A stretch of 64,000 bases of DNA from NCBI GenBank assembly GCA_025642065.1, contig JAODUP010000928.1, forward strand, positions 62,001 through 126,000, written 5' to 3'. Below the pieces are notes generated by a model. That model was not told the origin of the DNA, made no database searches, and saw only the letters and a program-made list of their open reading frames with translations. Origin of the DNA: Paralvinella palmiformis (Eukaryota; Annelida; Polychaeta; Terebellida; Alvinellidae). Below, piece after piece: positions 20,873-32,019 of this stretch. Every line of letters begins with the position of its first letter. Within the stretch, counting starts at the first letter, position 1. Both the position numbers and the translations under genes were made by a program.

Positions 20873-21780
20873 ACCTGCCAAGAACGCCTGACAGTTGATC
20901 ATATCTTCCTGGATTATTCCTAATATCACCTCATGAGAGTACATTACTATCAAGCAGAGACTCGGAAAGAGATGCTGAACAATGTTGCCTCGGACACAAT
21001 TTTAAAATTCCTAAGAGAAGCTGGTCTTTTCTTCTTAATATAATTTATTTAAAGTAGGAACATCTAGTCAATGTTATAACCGTAATTATTATTTTGTCTT
21101 CTGTTTTAACAGAAACCTATTTAATTATCTCTAGTCAAAACTGGTCCTTATTAATCATATTTTATCAAATCAAACACCCTTTTCTAAGATTAAGAATCTG
21201 ATTATATTTTTTTACCAACAGCATACCTCTATACACCAACGTATTGTGTACATAATAATAATAATAATAATAATATGTGATATTTATATAACGCCCTATT
21301 CAGTTAGAAGCTGCTCTAAGGCGCTTTACAATATTATTTACAATATTATTATCCCTGACTCAAACCTGTTTCCTCCAACCACATATCTCAACTCCCAAGG
21401 GAGCATACAACGCATGCTGCCATTATAGGCACAAAGCGTTACTCACACATATCCATCGCGTCCTGCCAGGTACTCATATTTTATGGATGAGTGAACCAGT
21501 CGCCCCACATGACAGCATTACAGCTCACGGAGCCTCGAACCCGCGACCGTTCGGCTACGAGTCCTACGCTCTAACTAACTGCACTATCACGGCTCGACAC
21601 CAATATTTAACATTTCTACTTAACAATTTACATCTTAGCTTATACATAACCTTTATCGACGACACTAATTCGGCTTATTAAACTTTTATAACAAATCTTT
21701 AATACGGTTTTATATCCAGACATTCTAGAACACTGAATAGCCTAAATTGTGCCGATATGTCATTAAACAACATCCATCCA
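20873..21780 (+). mobile_element. 5'-truncated I-clade-like LINE, C-terminus and 3' UTR
   Basis: This is a second copy of the 3' end of the LINE at 821-4465. It begins in the C-terminal knuckle coding sequence (CAAGAACGCCTGACAGTTGA) and covers the FLREAGLFF stretch (about 21008-21040). It continues through the whole untranslated tail and ends in TTAAACAACATCCATCC with a short ATCC repeat. A SINE is inserted at 21249-21598. Confidence 0.85.
21249..21598 (-). mobile_element. tRNA-derived SINE inserted in the LINE tail
   Basis: On the minus strand it starts with GCCGTGATAGTGCAGTTAG (A-box region) and a B box GGTTCGAGGCTC (plus 21530-21541). It continues through a body ending in TCTAAGGCGC-type sequence (plus AAGGCGCTTTAC) and finishes in an (ATT)n tail, seen as (AAT)n on the plus strand. 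ACACCAA flanks both sides (about 21233 and 21598), consistent with a target-site duplication. Confidence 0.75.
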
Positions 21781-21789
21781 TCAATCCAT

Positions 21790-22080
21790 CCATCCGTATG
21801 TTCATTATGTGTAATATCGATGTTCATTGTATGCCTTATCGGTAAGTGTATTGTGTTAGCGTAAATCCATTATGTGTGTTATGGTCATGCTTAATTAGAC
21901 GGATGGAAGTGTCTTATGAAGAGATTAGCCACCCGTAAATAACTGATGGCCTAGTTTGTGGACAGAAACGTTTTATATGTATGTGCATAATACGTTTATT
22001 TACCATATAAGTGTGTTTATGTATATGTAGAGTTTATGTCGTCAAGTATACATAATATATGTTTGAAATTTGTTTAATCG
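21790..22080. repeat. Paralogous block eta, copy 1
   Basis: Colinear with 30290-30535. Both contain ACCCGTAA(A/G)TAACTGATG(G/A)CCTA, a GTGGACAGA run and ACATAAT...ATATTTG. A clean donor-like CGGTAAGTG lies at about 21839 after a short ATG frame, but the frame is not conserved in the other copy. Confidence 0.65.
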
Positions 22081-22434
22081 TGCAGGTCCAGATCTTAATA
22101 AGTTTGCAACTTTGCATAAGTAAACAAATCTCATTCGCTAAATTTATGTCTTAGAAACAGCCTAGGTCACTAGGACGAATGATATCGCCTAATAGTAGTG
22201 TGTGTGTATATAGAGAATACATTTAGAAAGTAAATACATCAATAATTAATTTAGACTGCAAACGCCAGAAGAGAAGTTCATGGACCACATTATTAGACGC
22301 TGTAGTTAAATCATTTAGGGTCGGTACATAACTTTGATACGCGTGAACAAAATCTGGTTCTCGTTTGTGAGTTAATGACATCATTAACCATATTTACAAA
22401 GCTCACTTCAAAAATGCAAAATACAAATTTAAGG
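22081..22434. other. No gene seen
   Basis: Spacer between blocks eta and zeta, without coding-like frames. Confidence 0.5.
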
Positions 22435-22817
22435 GTATTCGAATGTATTTAAGAATATACATGGATATAGCCAGATCAATAAGAAACAGAATTTAAAACC
22501 CTGATACGTATTACTAAATAAGACATTAGAAAGTTTACTTTAGATCACCTTTGAAATGCTTAATTTTCGGAATATGAAATGATCATGTCTTTTGCTTGGT
22601 TTTTCCACTCCAAAGAAATAAATCTACACAAATGGCATATTACTTTTGTCATTATTAAATGGAATTATTTCATCTTAAAATTACACATTCAACAGAAGAA
22701 AACATATATATGCATGAAATTTATTGAAATAGGAATCAGCAAATGGAACAAAAAACAAATTCACGTACCATCAAGTTTTATAAACAGCAATAAATGAAGA
22801 ACGAAAAAGGACAATTT
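22435..22817. repeat. Paralogous block zeta, copy 2
   Basis: Partner of 6485-6897. The 72-codon frame inside it is in a different frame from the one in the partner and is broken there, so it is not a conserved gene. Confidence 0.75.
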
Positions 22818-23565
22818 TAAACTAAACCTAAAATAAACGGAAATTCTAATTTTAGAACAGTTGAAAAATTACTCCAGGGATTACTCACTTGGTTAATGTT
22901 GGAATCCTAGCTTAACAAAATATATACCAAACTTCAAATAAAAGTATAGGCATTATTAAAAAAAGAAACCTACTTGATCTAAACCACGCATAGCAGTACA
23001 TCCAAAGTGATACTTATATAAATATATTGTGCGGTAATTCTTTTTTGTTTCTTGTTTGTTATTCCCAAACTGATAAAGCTATTGATCGGCTATAAATAAA
23101 TTTGAAATTCATTAGCCATGGTAATATATAACTGTTTCTGCAACAAGAATATACAACTCTCTCCTTTTATGAGTAGTTATTTAAAATATATGACTACTTT
23201 TAAGCTTCACTTACTTGTGTTTATGCAGGATTTATTCAGTGAACACATATTTGAGATTTAACGATTTGTTGAGTCATAAACCTGAAGTTCAGAGTAACCC
23301 ACAAACAAATTTGGCGTATGGTGAATCATAATTTTTAAATAACATACCCGTGTATATCTTTCAACTTAGTATAAATAGATAATGATTATCACAACAGATG
23401 TCACTTCGTAAAAGGATATCAGCTGTTAGACAGATATTCAGTAATACACGGCATCCAAGAAACAGAAATTGAGACATGCTGCAAGTATTCCTTGCAAATT
23501 AATGTTTTTTTTTCTTTCTTTACGGCTTCAAGTGTTTTCTATTTTACCTATGATTTCATAGTTAT

Positions 23566-23570
<5 letters not shown>
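22818..23570. other. No gene seen
   Basis: AT-rich, with no frames or repeats recognised. Confidence 0.5.
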
Positions 23571-23634
<64 letters not shown>

Positions 23635-23718
23635 ATATGTGTTGTGTGTGTGTGTGTGTGTGTGTGCGCGTGTGTGTGTGTGTGCCCGTGTGTGTGGGTG
23701 CGTGTGTGTGTGTTTGTG
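23571..23718. repeat. (TA)n followed by (TG)n
   Basis: About 60 bases of TA and about 75 of interrupted TG, directly before block beta. Confidence 0.95.
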
Positions 23719-23739
23719 TTAGCAGTGTGGAATAAGGCA

Positions 23740-24120
23740 CTGGCATGGAGAATGACTAATCATCAATTCAAATTCTTGATGATTCATCAGGGAACTCAAT
23801 TCTCAGCGGCGACTTTTTATGCCGAAACATCTATAAAAATCATTTATATTAATTGCCTAAGGAGCCCTTCTTTCAATTGCTGTATCTTTCTTCAAAGCAA
23901 CACTATACCAACATTATGCCAATTGCCAATGTCTTCAAGGGTTTGTTTTACAACGGCAGGTATCATGAAGCGATTACTATTAACAGTGTTATTTTAATTA
24001 GTATTAGAAAACTGTTATATGTGCTAATGCAGACAGCTATGCCGTTATATATTCGGTCGTGATAAAATTATATATATACATTTTTTAAACAGACCTCTCT
24101 ACTATACAAACTATATACAA
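23740..24120. repeat. Paralogous block beta, copy 1
   Basis: Colinear with 48440-48835. Shared anchors are TTCAAATTCT, ATGCCAATTGC(C/A)AATGTCT, GTATCATGAAGCGAT and TATTAGAAAACTG. The overlapping frames here (up to 117 codons) are broken by indels in the partner and are not conserved. Confidence 0.75.
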
Positions 24121-24700
24121 TGAGAATCGTTAAAATGGACATTGTTTATCCAGCAAATGCACCGTCCGACACACTATTGTCTGTAATGGATTTAGCTCTA
24201 TTATAAATGGCTCTTTAATCCAGTATACTCGCGTTTCGCGTTCCGACTCCAACACTTCATCTCGCCAACAGAATGTTACATTTCAAAGTAAAATTACTTT
24301 GATAATCCCACAACAAGAAAATGTTGACAAATATGTCCACTGGTTCAGTCATGCAAGAGACACAACGACATGTTGTCAGTAATGGTTAATTAGCCCACCC
24401 AAACGTGATAATTGCTATATGGTAACCAAGTAGAATCGTTCTTGACCATAATATGCACATACATAGACCCTAGTGGTTACATGGGCAGAATATATATTTT
24501 TGAGCCAGATCTTTTGTGACGTCATTAATTACTGGGATGTCATTATTTAGATGCAATGTTTGAGGAAATTGACCCATTTGTTGCACGTGGGCAACGGGAA
24601 TTTATTCATTTGAAAAAGGTTGGTGTTGCATGATTTAGCCGATTAGTATTATTTGATTATACGCTATAACTAAAGAATAAACTTACACTTTTTTATTTGA
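24121..24700. other. No gene seen
   Basis: AT-rich spacer before a GC-richer patch. Confidence 0.5.
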
Positions 24701-24964
24701 TATTTATTTTGTTTCTTAATACCAGGCAGATTATCAATCTGCAATGCTTCCATCAAGCTGCCCTTCTTTATTCTGGCAAAGAAAGCCATTAAAATTCACG
24801 CAAAATGTCCGACTTTATCGAGGAGCAAAGTTCGCCGACGAAGACAACACAATAAAGTCAACAAAGTGAACATTCTAGCAGGCGTTGCGCTACAGCATGG
24901 ATTTGCGAATGCATTGGTCGCTGATGGCAGCATGCAGATGTTTTTATCCCCGTGTCCATGCTAA
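24701..24964 (+). CDS. GC-richer open frame without start codon, unrecognised
   Basis: An 88-codon frame is open from 24701 to TAA 24962-24964. It has no ATG until near the end, so it would have to be an internal or terminal exon. The acceptor-like TTTCTTAATACCAG ends at 24725. The translation has a basic run (about 24860: RRRRQ) and a stretch ILAGVALQHGFANALV. The patch is markedly richer in GC than its surroundings and is open in another frame (24885-25109) as well. That could simply reflect few stops in a GC-rich transposon remnant. The sequence TCCTGGATCCGCCCC at about 25064 recalls TE edges. I do not know what it is. Confidence 0.2.
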   Translation, partial: YLFCFLIPGRLSICNASIKLPFFILAKKAIKIHAKCPTLSRSKVRRRRQHNKVNKVNILAGVALQHGFANALVADGSMQMFLSPCPC

Positions 24965-25109
24965 GGTTCATAATCAAAGCCCAACTGTCATTCAACACGA
25001 CACTGTAGGAATACTTTGTGGTTTCAAACTCAAACGTTTGATATTTTGTCGGTTCACGCTTAATTCCTGGATCCGCCCCCTGGTTCGTCCAGGTACTAAA
25101 TGTAGCTAA

Positions 25110-25734
25110 TAGTAAGATTGAAATCGATAATAACGAAAGCTTTCAGTCACAGCTTCAGGAAAAATAAAAACCGAGAATCACACATTGACACTACAGTATA
25201 TAAGTCAAAAGATTACACCATAGATAAATATAGTAATAGATGTAACAGAATCACCATCATTTTATAGAACATTGTCAGTATCACTTGGCCTAAAACTAGT
25301 AGTTTTATTGTGTCCAAATGTCATATGATGTTATGAAAATTTAATTAAGGCTTCGAATTGTGTTAATTATATCCCCGTACTAGTGACGTTGACTAGTGGG
25401 TTAAGCTCAGTACCCTAGTCGTCGTTAAGTTAAATTATTTATAATATGCAGTTTAAACTGAATTAATTATCAAACCATCAAACCACCCAATGACATACAT
25501 ACATACGTGTATGACCTAATTGATGGCATATAAAGAAATACAGATCACACATTGCAAATACAGGTTTCTCTCTGAGAATACAGATTTAACGCACAATGGA
25601 TAGCGTATTTGCTGCTGAAATACACGTTTTAGGTACATAAAATACAGGTTTTGCTCGCAGAGAACCGACCTCTCTGAGTTACTGAATAGAGAAATGAAAC
25701 TGCATGATTTGTTTGTGTTTTATTAACATTAATT
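25110..25734. other. No gene seen
   Basis: AT-rich. TAAGCTCAGTACCCTA at about 25402 matches a piece of the MITE-like element at 9285, perhaps by common origin. Confidence 0.45.
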
Positions 25735-25990
25735 GATCCCTGTATATATGCAACTAAAGTTGTTATATAAAACACACCAACTACGCGAGTTTGCCCAAGG
25801 CCATTGCTCACCTTAAGAGTGTAATGTGTCTGCTAAATTAATCTAAATGCTGGACCAAAAACCTAAACAGACTGTCGTCAAATGACCAAATCGAGCGTGA
25901 AATATACTGCTCTAGGTACAGGTTTCTTCAAATGCGCAGTGTGTGTGTGTGTGTGTGTGTGTGAGTGCGCGCGCGCGCGCGAACGCGAGT
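25735..25990. repeat. Paralogous block gamma, copy 1, ending in TG/CG repeat
   Basis: Matches 48935-49165, and 59040-59240 inverted. The core TGCAACTAAAGTTGTTATAT plus AAAACACACCAAC is nearly identical in copies 1 and 2. It ends at GGTTTCTTCAAATGCGC followed by TG and CG dinucleotides. Confidence 0.8.
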
Positions 25991-26076
25991 ACCCGCATGT
26001 ATTATGTGTGCGTATGTGTATGCGTGTTTGTTCGTGGATGTGTTTTATAGGATTTACGAGCATGCCATCAGTTTAA

Positions 26077-26865
26077 TATGAACATGCATAAATTAGAATC
26101 CAAATTGTTGTGAATACCCATTGTTGATCACAGAACCCTAGCTCAATGTGACAATATAAATATGTAGATACACAGTACTGATTAACATCCATTTCTGGTC
26201 CTCTTATATCTTCTTATACGCACAATGTGTCATCAAATATAGTCACATATACACCAACATCATAAAGACGTATATGACATGGAATAATAAGTAATCGTTG
26301 TCATGAAACAGCTATGATTCACAATCATAGGCTCAAATGAATATTATGTGTACATTTATAAGTCGTGAACAACTTGTGTTTATTGAGACCGCAATGTTAT
26401 AGTAATTATTCAGGCTTTTGAATAGAGCCACGTCTAACGGCTGCAATATGTGGGTACTGTGAGAAGGTATGAAGACAATTATGACATATATCTCTGAATG
26501 GAGCAGTTATTGTTAGCCATATATATGTAGCCCAATTTCCATATCTAGAAACATGATTTGGACAAGCTTCATTTCTTGTTCTTTTAGGTTTTTTTTCAGA
26601 AATTCCATCATCAATTATTGTTTTCTAGTAAAGAGATAAAAGACTTAATTATATCAAATACTTATCCCATATAGGGGCTAAATACTGTAGGAAATTACCC
26701 TTGTTTTAAGTATTATAAACATTCATTACGTAAATATAATATTAACCACTCATATGTAATATAAGCATATGCTCATATTATCCAAAATATATTACTCATA
26801 TTACTCGGCAGGCACATGCACTGGTATTATGTTAAAATTAGAAGAAGAAAAAAGCATTCAGTAAA
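26077..26865. other. No gene seen
   Basis: AT-rich, stops in all frames. Confidence 0.5.
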
Positions 26866-27095
26866 TGGGTGGGTGAGTGAGTGAGTGAGTGAGTGATTTG
26901 GTGAGTGATTTGGTGAGTGATTTGGTGAGGGAATTGGTGAGTGAGTGATTTAGTGAGTGAGTGATTTAGTGAGTCAGTGAGTGAGTGAGTCAGTCAGTCA
27001 GTTAGTTAGTCAGTTAGCCAGTTAATCATGCAGTGAATCAGTGAGTCAGTGAATCAGTGTGTCAGGGAGTGGGTTGATGAGCGAGTGAGTGAGGT
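26866..27095. repeat. GTGA/CAGT-rich tetranucleotide array
   Basis: Drifting units of GTGA, GTGATTTG and CAGTCAGT. It is similar in style to 18334-18645. Confidence 0.9.
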
Positions 27096-28754
27096 AATTT
27101 AGCATTAATGATGTTCATACCTAGACTTGGAACTTACTAACAATTCTTAACTAAATGTTGAGATACAATATGCCCCAGATACGGGCAAGTTTGTTATATA
27201 TACCGATACATGTATCAATTTATCTTAATCTATTGTTTTAACACGAAATCATATGTATGCAAAAAAATGTATCCAAAGATTGACTCAAACGTTTATAAAC
27301 AAAGCATGTTTTATCATAGGACAGGCCTTCATATAACTTTGTGTTTGTGAATCTTTAATTATCGGCAAGACATAGACCATCCTATGAAACTCAACTCACC
27401 TTTTTAATTTCGATTGATAAGTCATTCCTGCATCGCCTAAGGTTTCAATGAACGAGAGCAACATATGTTGTAATGTTAACCGAATGTGATGTTCTTTGAA
27501 GGGAAGTCTCTTCCATTTGATCTTGTCTATCAGATACATCAGTTTACGTTTAAGTTATCTAACTAATGGATCACAGCCATGATAAATAGTATTAATAAAT
27601 GAAACCATTAACTCGTATAAAATGATTGCAAAAAAGCTAATATCAAACTTTTCTATTCGTTTGTTTATTCTAAATAAAAAGATTATTAGATGCATGACAT
27701 ATTTCTATTATTTGTGGAACAATGTTATTGCCTCAGAATGTCTAGCTGAAAACAAAAACAGTGCCAAAGATATAATTGCATGTACCATCCTCATTTAAAA
27801 ACCTAAAATCTCTAGAGACAGGCAGATTTACTAGCAACCAATAACGAGATGCTTGATTATTCAGCGTTAGTTCTGTTAACCATCAACTAAATAGCAAATG
27901 GCAAGCGAAAGACGGAATTGGTCTTATTAAAGAAAGTTCCAACAGAACTCATTTATTATATCTCGCATCACTGCAATACTAATCCTCAGATTGGTACTAC
28001 GTCACAACTAGACTTACACCTCTTTGATAAAGATAAATCCATTTACCATTTCCCAAAGTTATTAGAAAAAAGCTCATCCATCCTTATTAAAAAGCTAATA
28101 ACTTTCCCATCCATCTGAAGTGACTGACCGATTAGCATAATTATGTGCGAGATTGTGTTAGTTGTGTGTAAGATCACGCATGTATGTTAAACATACCACA
28201 TATTGACTCAGTGAATAACATTTGACATCTATCTGAACTAATAATTCAATTTAATCCTAGTACTTCCAATTAATTAGACATATTTAATTATAACTAAAAT
28301 ATGTATGAGCGGCATTAATAATTATATTTGTTATAAAAGAGAGTTGTCGGTTGTAAATATGATAGTGATTTTTATTATAATAAAGTAGTTTATGTGCGGG
28401 TCAACTTCTTACTTTTGAGTGATATATGACCAGGTTACCTCATTATTACCATCTTTATTATCATTTATTTTACTTTTTTATATCCTGATAATAGTGTTCA
28501 CTATCACTTCCCCATCAGGCATTCATGTCATTCGTGAACTTTAACACAAACATAAACGACTGCTATCTGGCTATAAGCCAACGACATCGATATTGTTACA
28601 CAACAGTCTGAATTAATTGCTTTTTAAACCAACCGATCATTCGATGAAATGTTGTAATAATACCATTTTTAGTGTTTCCATTTCCTGGATGTCATTACGT
28701 AGACACAATTCTCACAGAACAATCTATTTAAATCCCTAAATCTGAACAGCACCT
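27096..28754. other. No gene seen
   Basis: The 66-codon frame at 27918-28118 has no domain, no paralog and AT-rich codon use, and is not accepted as a gene. Confidence 0.5.
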
Positions 28755-29520
28755 GACATCATTTTCAGTTTCTAATGAGAACTACTATAGACAATAGCAT
28801 ACAACCCTTCCGGATACATGAACATTTCAATGCTGTGTATTAGTGGTCCACATTTTCACAGTTTGTTCGCCGTGTAGTAAGTAGATTCAAAGGTCAATTA
28901 GCACTAATGTCATCCCCTATAGGTGCTGTCCATATTAACTAGGTTGTGCTTTACGCCGTAATTCTATCATCATCTATGTTAGGACAGTAGAAACGACAAT
29001 GGTATAACTCTATCCATTATTTATTGTACACAATTGTCATTATTTTGATATAGTATAATATAAAGATGTCACTGATTTAGGCAGATCTTTGAGTATGTCT
29101 TTACTAGGTTATTCTTTTAATAGTGTTTAATTTTGTCGGTCTGTTGTTTCTAATTTCCTCATTTTGACAATGGTGTTATAATTTTCAATATTATACCTGA
29201 AGTACTTACAAGAAAATAAACGCACAAAATTTAAAAATGGCCTGGAAACGTAATAGTGAAAATATATATCTTAGAGAACATTAGGTTAATGCAAAATACG
29301 ATTTTAAATAATCACGTTTTACTGAAGGTCAATTGAACAAATCGTGTCCTGGTTAATAAAATACAAACCGTTATATTTTTCAATTTCTTGTGTCATTCCC
29401 TCTCGAATCAACAGTGTATGTCCATTATCGCGATAATCTTATAAAAATGTGCTTATTATGATTATATTTCTGGCACGATGACCCAACAGGGAAAACACAA
29501 CTATCAGCACTATGTGCCCT
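28755..29520. repeat. Paralogous block delta, copy 1
   Basis: Colinear with 37490-38165 and, in its first part, with 50675-50925. Anchors are AGGTCAATTAGCA, TATTTATTGTACA / TGTTTATTGTACA, GTTTCTAATTT and GAAAATATATAT(C/T)TTA. A frame open in copy 2 is stopped in copies 1 and 3. Confidence 0.75.
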
Positions 29521-30028
29521 AAAGTCTATCACAAAATGCTAATAGGTAAGTGTCATGAAAAATAGTAGTTTTCTCATTAAAAAGATAAGTAGATTACTTG
29601 CTTCCTTCTCATCGTGATAAGGAAAAAAATGGAAATACTTTGCAATATTGGTTTACAGAATAATTTGAACTTGTCGACTGAATACTGAGCAAATTTAAGT
29701 ATACAGCGAACAACATTTGTTTTTGTAGAAATTTATGGACCCAAAACACTCATTCTTGTTGGTTTTCTTTGCATTATGAAATTATTTGTTCCTCTTTCTG
29801 TCCATACAAAGTGTTATATGAAGCATTCTTGATTTGTAGACTAAATTATTTCTTTCTTTATTTTCGGATATTTTCGGACAAGAACTATTCACCTGGCTAT
29901 TAGTGTTCTTAGTTGTCATCCGACCACCTCAACTTGGAGCTAAGAAGCGTATCTGGAATCTATTCTACCGTCTTCCACTTTTGTCTGACTACGTGCTGTT
30001 CATGTTTGAAAGACGAAGAAGGCAATAA
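29512..30028 (+). CDS. Candidate two-exon small membrane protein, unrecognised
   Basis: Exon 1 would be 29512-29545 (11 codons plus one base), ending in the strong donor AG|GTAAGTG. Exon 2 would be 29883-30028, after a pyrimidine-rich tract and the acceptor GGACAAG. The phases fit (phase 1), giving 59 residues that end ERRRRQ at TAA 30026-30028. Exon 2 encodes a hydrophobic run, LFTWLLVFLVVI, then a basic and aromatic segment, so a single-pass membrane peptide is possible. It is clearly richer in GC than the surroundings. The frame is also open upstream to 29840 without splicing. Exon 1 overlaps the end of block delta, where copy 2 has lost the frame. A donor-like AAGGTAATG directly follows the stop. 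No transcript evidence and no known family. Confidence 0.22.
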
Positions 30029-30289
30029 GGTAATGTATCGAGTTTGTTTATACCTCAGGCTAAAATAACCTATAACCATTACGCCTCTTGAAATAAAAGA
30101 TTATATCGTCTAATTATATAGCCAGAATTTATGATTTGTCGTGAAAAACTATTAAGACGCTTTCTAATAACATATTAGTATAAATAGGATTTCACTCTAA
30201 TATATGTTGTAAAATAATATTTAGCCCAAGTTAAACCAGTTAAGTGCATCTTTGGTCGTTCAACTCTACTTAGCTACTTCCATGTCACA

Positions 30290-30535
30290 CAGAGTGATGT
30301 TTATGTTATGTCCCGAAATTATGTCCAATGTCTCATATTAATTATTATGGGAGACAGATGGAAGCACCTTCTGACTGGATTAGCTACCCGTAAGTAACTG
30401 ATGACCTAACTAGTGGACAGACAGCGGTTTATTTGTATGTTCAGTATATGTTTATTTAACATAACTATGTTTAAGTATTTGTCTAGTATATGTCACAAGA
30501 TAAACATAATTGTTTTAATAATATTTGTTTCATTT
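30290..30535. repeat. Paralogous block eta, copy 2
   Basis: Partner of 21790-22080, same orientation. Confidence 0.65.
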
Positions 30536-31389
30536 TGTTTTTAGCATTGTTTAGCAAAACAAAAAATCGTACACGCTTCGATGGAAATAACGATCGGTCA
30601 ATGTTTAAGTTCTCCATTTGTCTATCTGTTGCCTTTGTATCTGTTTAAAAACTATTTATATTATGCCTTTCCGATCGTATTAAGTAAAACACTTTGTGTA
30701 CCATAACTCAACTACCTTTCCCTGATTGACGTCTTATTAGCTGACAAAATACCACAAGCACCCAGTGTTTTGATTTATGTCAAACGTCATTGGAATTAGT
30801 AACACCTCGTTACACTTAACAAGATAAATTCACGATACCACTGCCATCATCACTAGTAGTGAATCTTCCATATAACGCTTGTCTTCCTGAATGGATAATA
30901 TACCAAGTGACACATCACGCCGAAGACAGGAAATTGTCCTCATCAAACGATAGCCAACTGTCAGTTTTCAGTAGAAAAGTTCATGAATAATGTCATTGAC
31001 ATTAAAGAACACGATGTCATTACGTGGGACAAAAAATTAAATCGGAAGCCCAAAACAGACTTCTTTCCCCTCGTTGACCCTAGATGTCTGTGAACGTGCA
31101 TAGAATTACATGTCATTTTGGTGGCTTTTCTTGTGTTATTTTCGGGAATGTGTAGGTGTTGTGGAGTAAGAATTTTGGATGATGCGGATAACAGCTAACG
31201 GTATCTCTATTTTGATGTATACGAATGTGTGTACCAAAATAAGCAATTTTTCATATAGATTTTACTTAACGTGTATCGGAATTTATAAAGAACGCGTCAT
31301 CATATATCTTCAATAAGAATCTATCTATTATTACATTCTTCGATTGGTAAACATTTCAGCCCTCTCCTCATTCTGCGTATGTGCATGAG
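30536..31389. other. No gene seen
   Basis: AT-rich, no repeat recognised. Confidence 0.5.
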
Positions 31390-31427
31390 GCGTGTGTATG
31401 TGTATATATGTATGTGTGTGTGTGTTA

Positions 31428-31487
<60 letters not shown>
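31390..31487. repeat. TG-rich then (TA)n microsatellite
   Basis: A short TG run followed by about 55 bases of TA. Confidence 0.95.
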
Positions 31488-31490
<3 letters not shown>

Positions 31491-31632
31491 AAATTGCAAT
31501 TATTATTTATAAATAGTATATAGTAAATAATTGTGCAAAAGTTAAATGGTGATATTGCATTCTACTTTAACTGAATTTTGAAATTACACATTTACGGATA
31601 ACAGATGTACACGAGTTAAACAACTCAACCCA

Positions 31633-31633
<1 letters not shown>

Positions 31634-31686
<53 letters not shown>
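31634..31686. repeat. (TA)n microsatellite
   Basis: A pure TA run of about 50 bases. Confidence 0.95.
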
Positions 31687-31688
<2 letters not shown>

Positions 31689-32019
31689 TATTTATTATTC
31701 ATTCTAGTCGTGGCAGAATTAGTAGATTAATACCATTTTATGAATTTTGTATACATTTAAATCGTATAAAGAAATTATAATCCTAATTTTGCCTCCATCT
31801 AACTTTTAATAATACCGTTTCTTTACCCCAATGGCAATATCAGTAAAATAATTATCTGCATGAGTTGCCCTTTCTCCAGAATGATATAACAAATGGGTTT
31901 ACCTGTATACTCCAAGAATAAAAACTATTAAGCGAAAATCCATTATCCATGTACCGTCGTATAGGTACGGTAGAATGGTGTGCTACACTGTGTGACACGG
32001 TGTCAGAATAAGGAGACAG

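Noticed and set aside
22579..22797. 72-codon frame in block zeta copy 2
   Set aside because: The equivalent sequence in copy 1 is stopped in this frame, so the frame is not conserved.
23853..24062. 69-codon frame with GLFYNGRYHEAITI
   Set aside because: The block beta copy at 48.4 kb has indels that break it. No sign of selection.
25629..25811. 60-codon minus-strand frame across the conserved gamma core
   Set aside because: A one-base length difference between copies inside the best-conserved part breaks the frame, so the conservation is not protein-level.
29480..29535. A frame reading DPTGKTQLSALCAL, like a P-loop
   Set aside because: No surrounding NTPase motifs, a stop soon after, and the paralogous block delta copy does not keep it.
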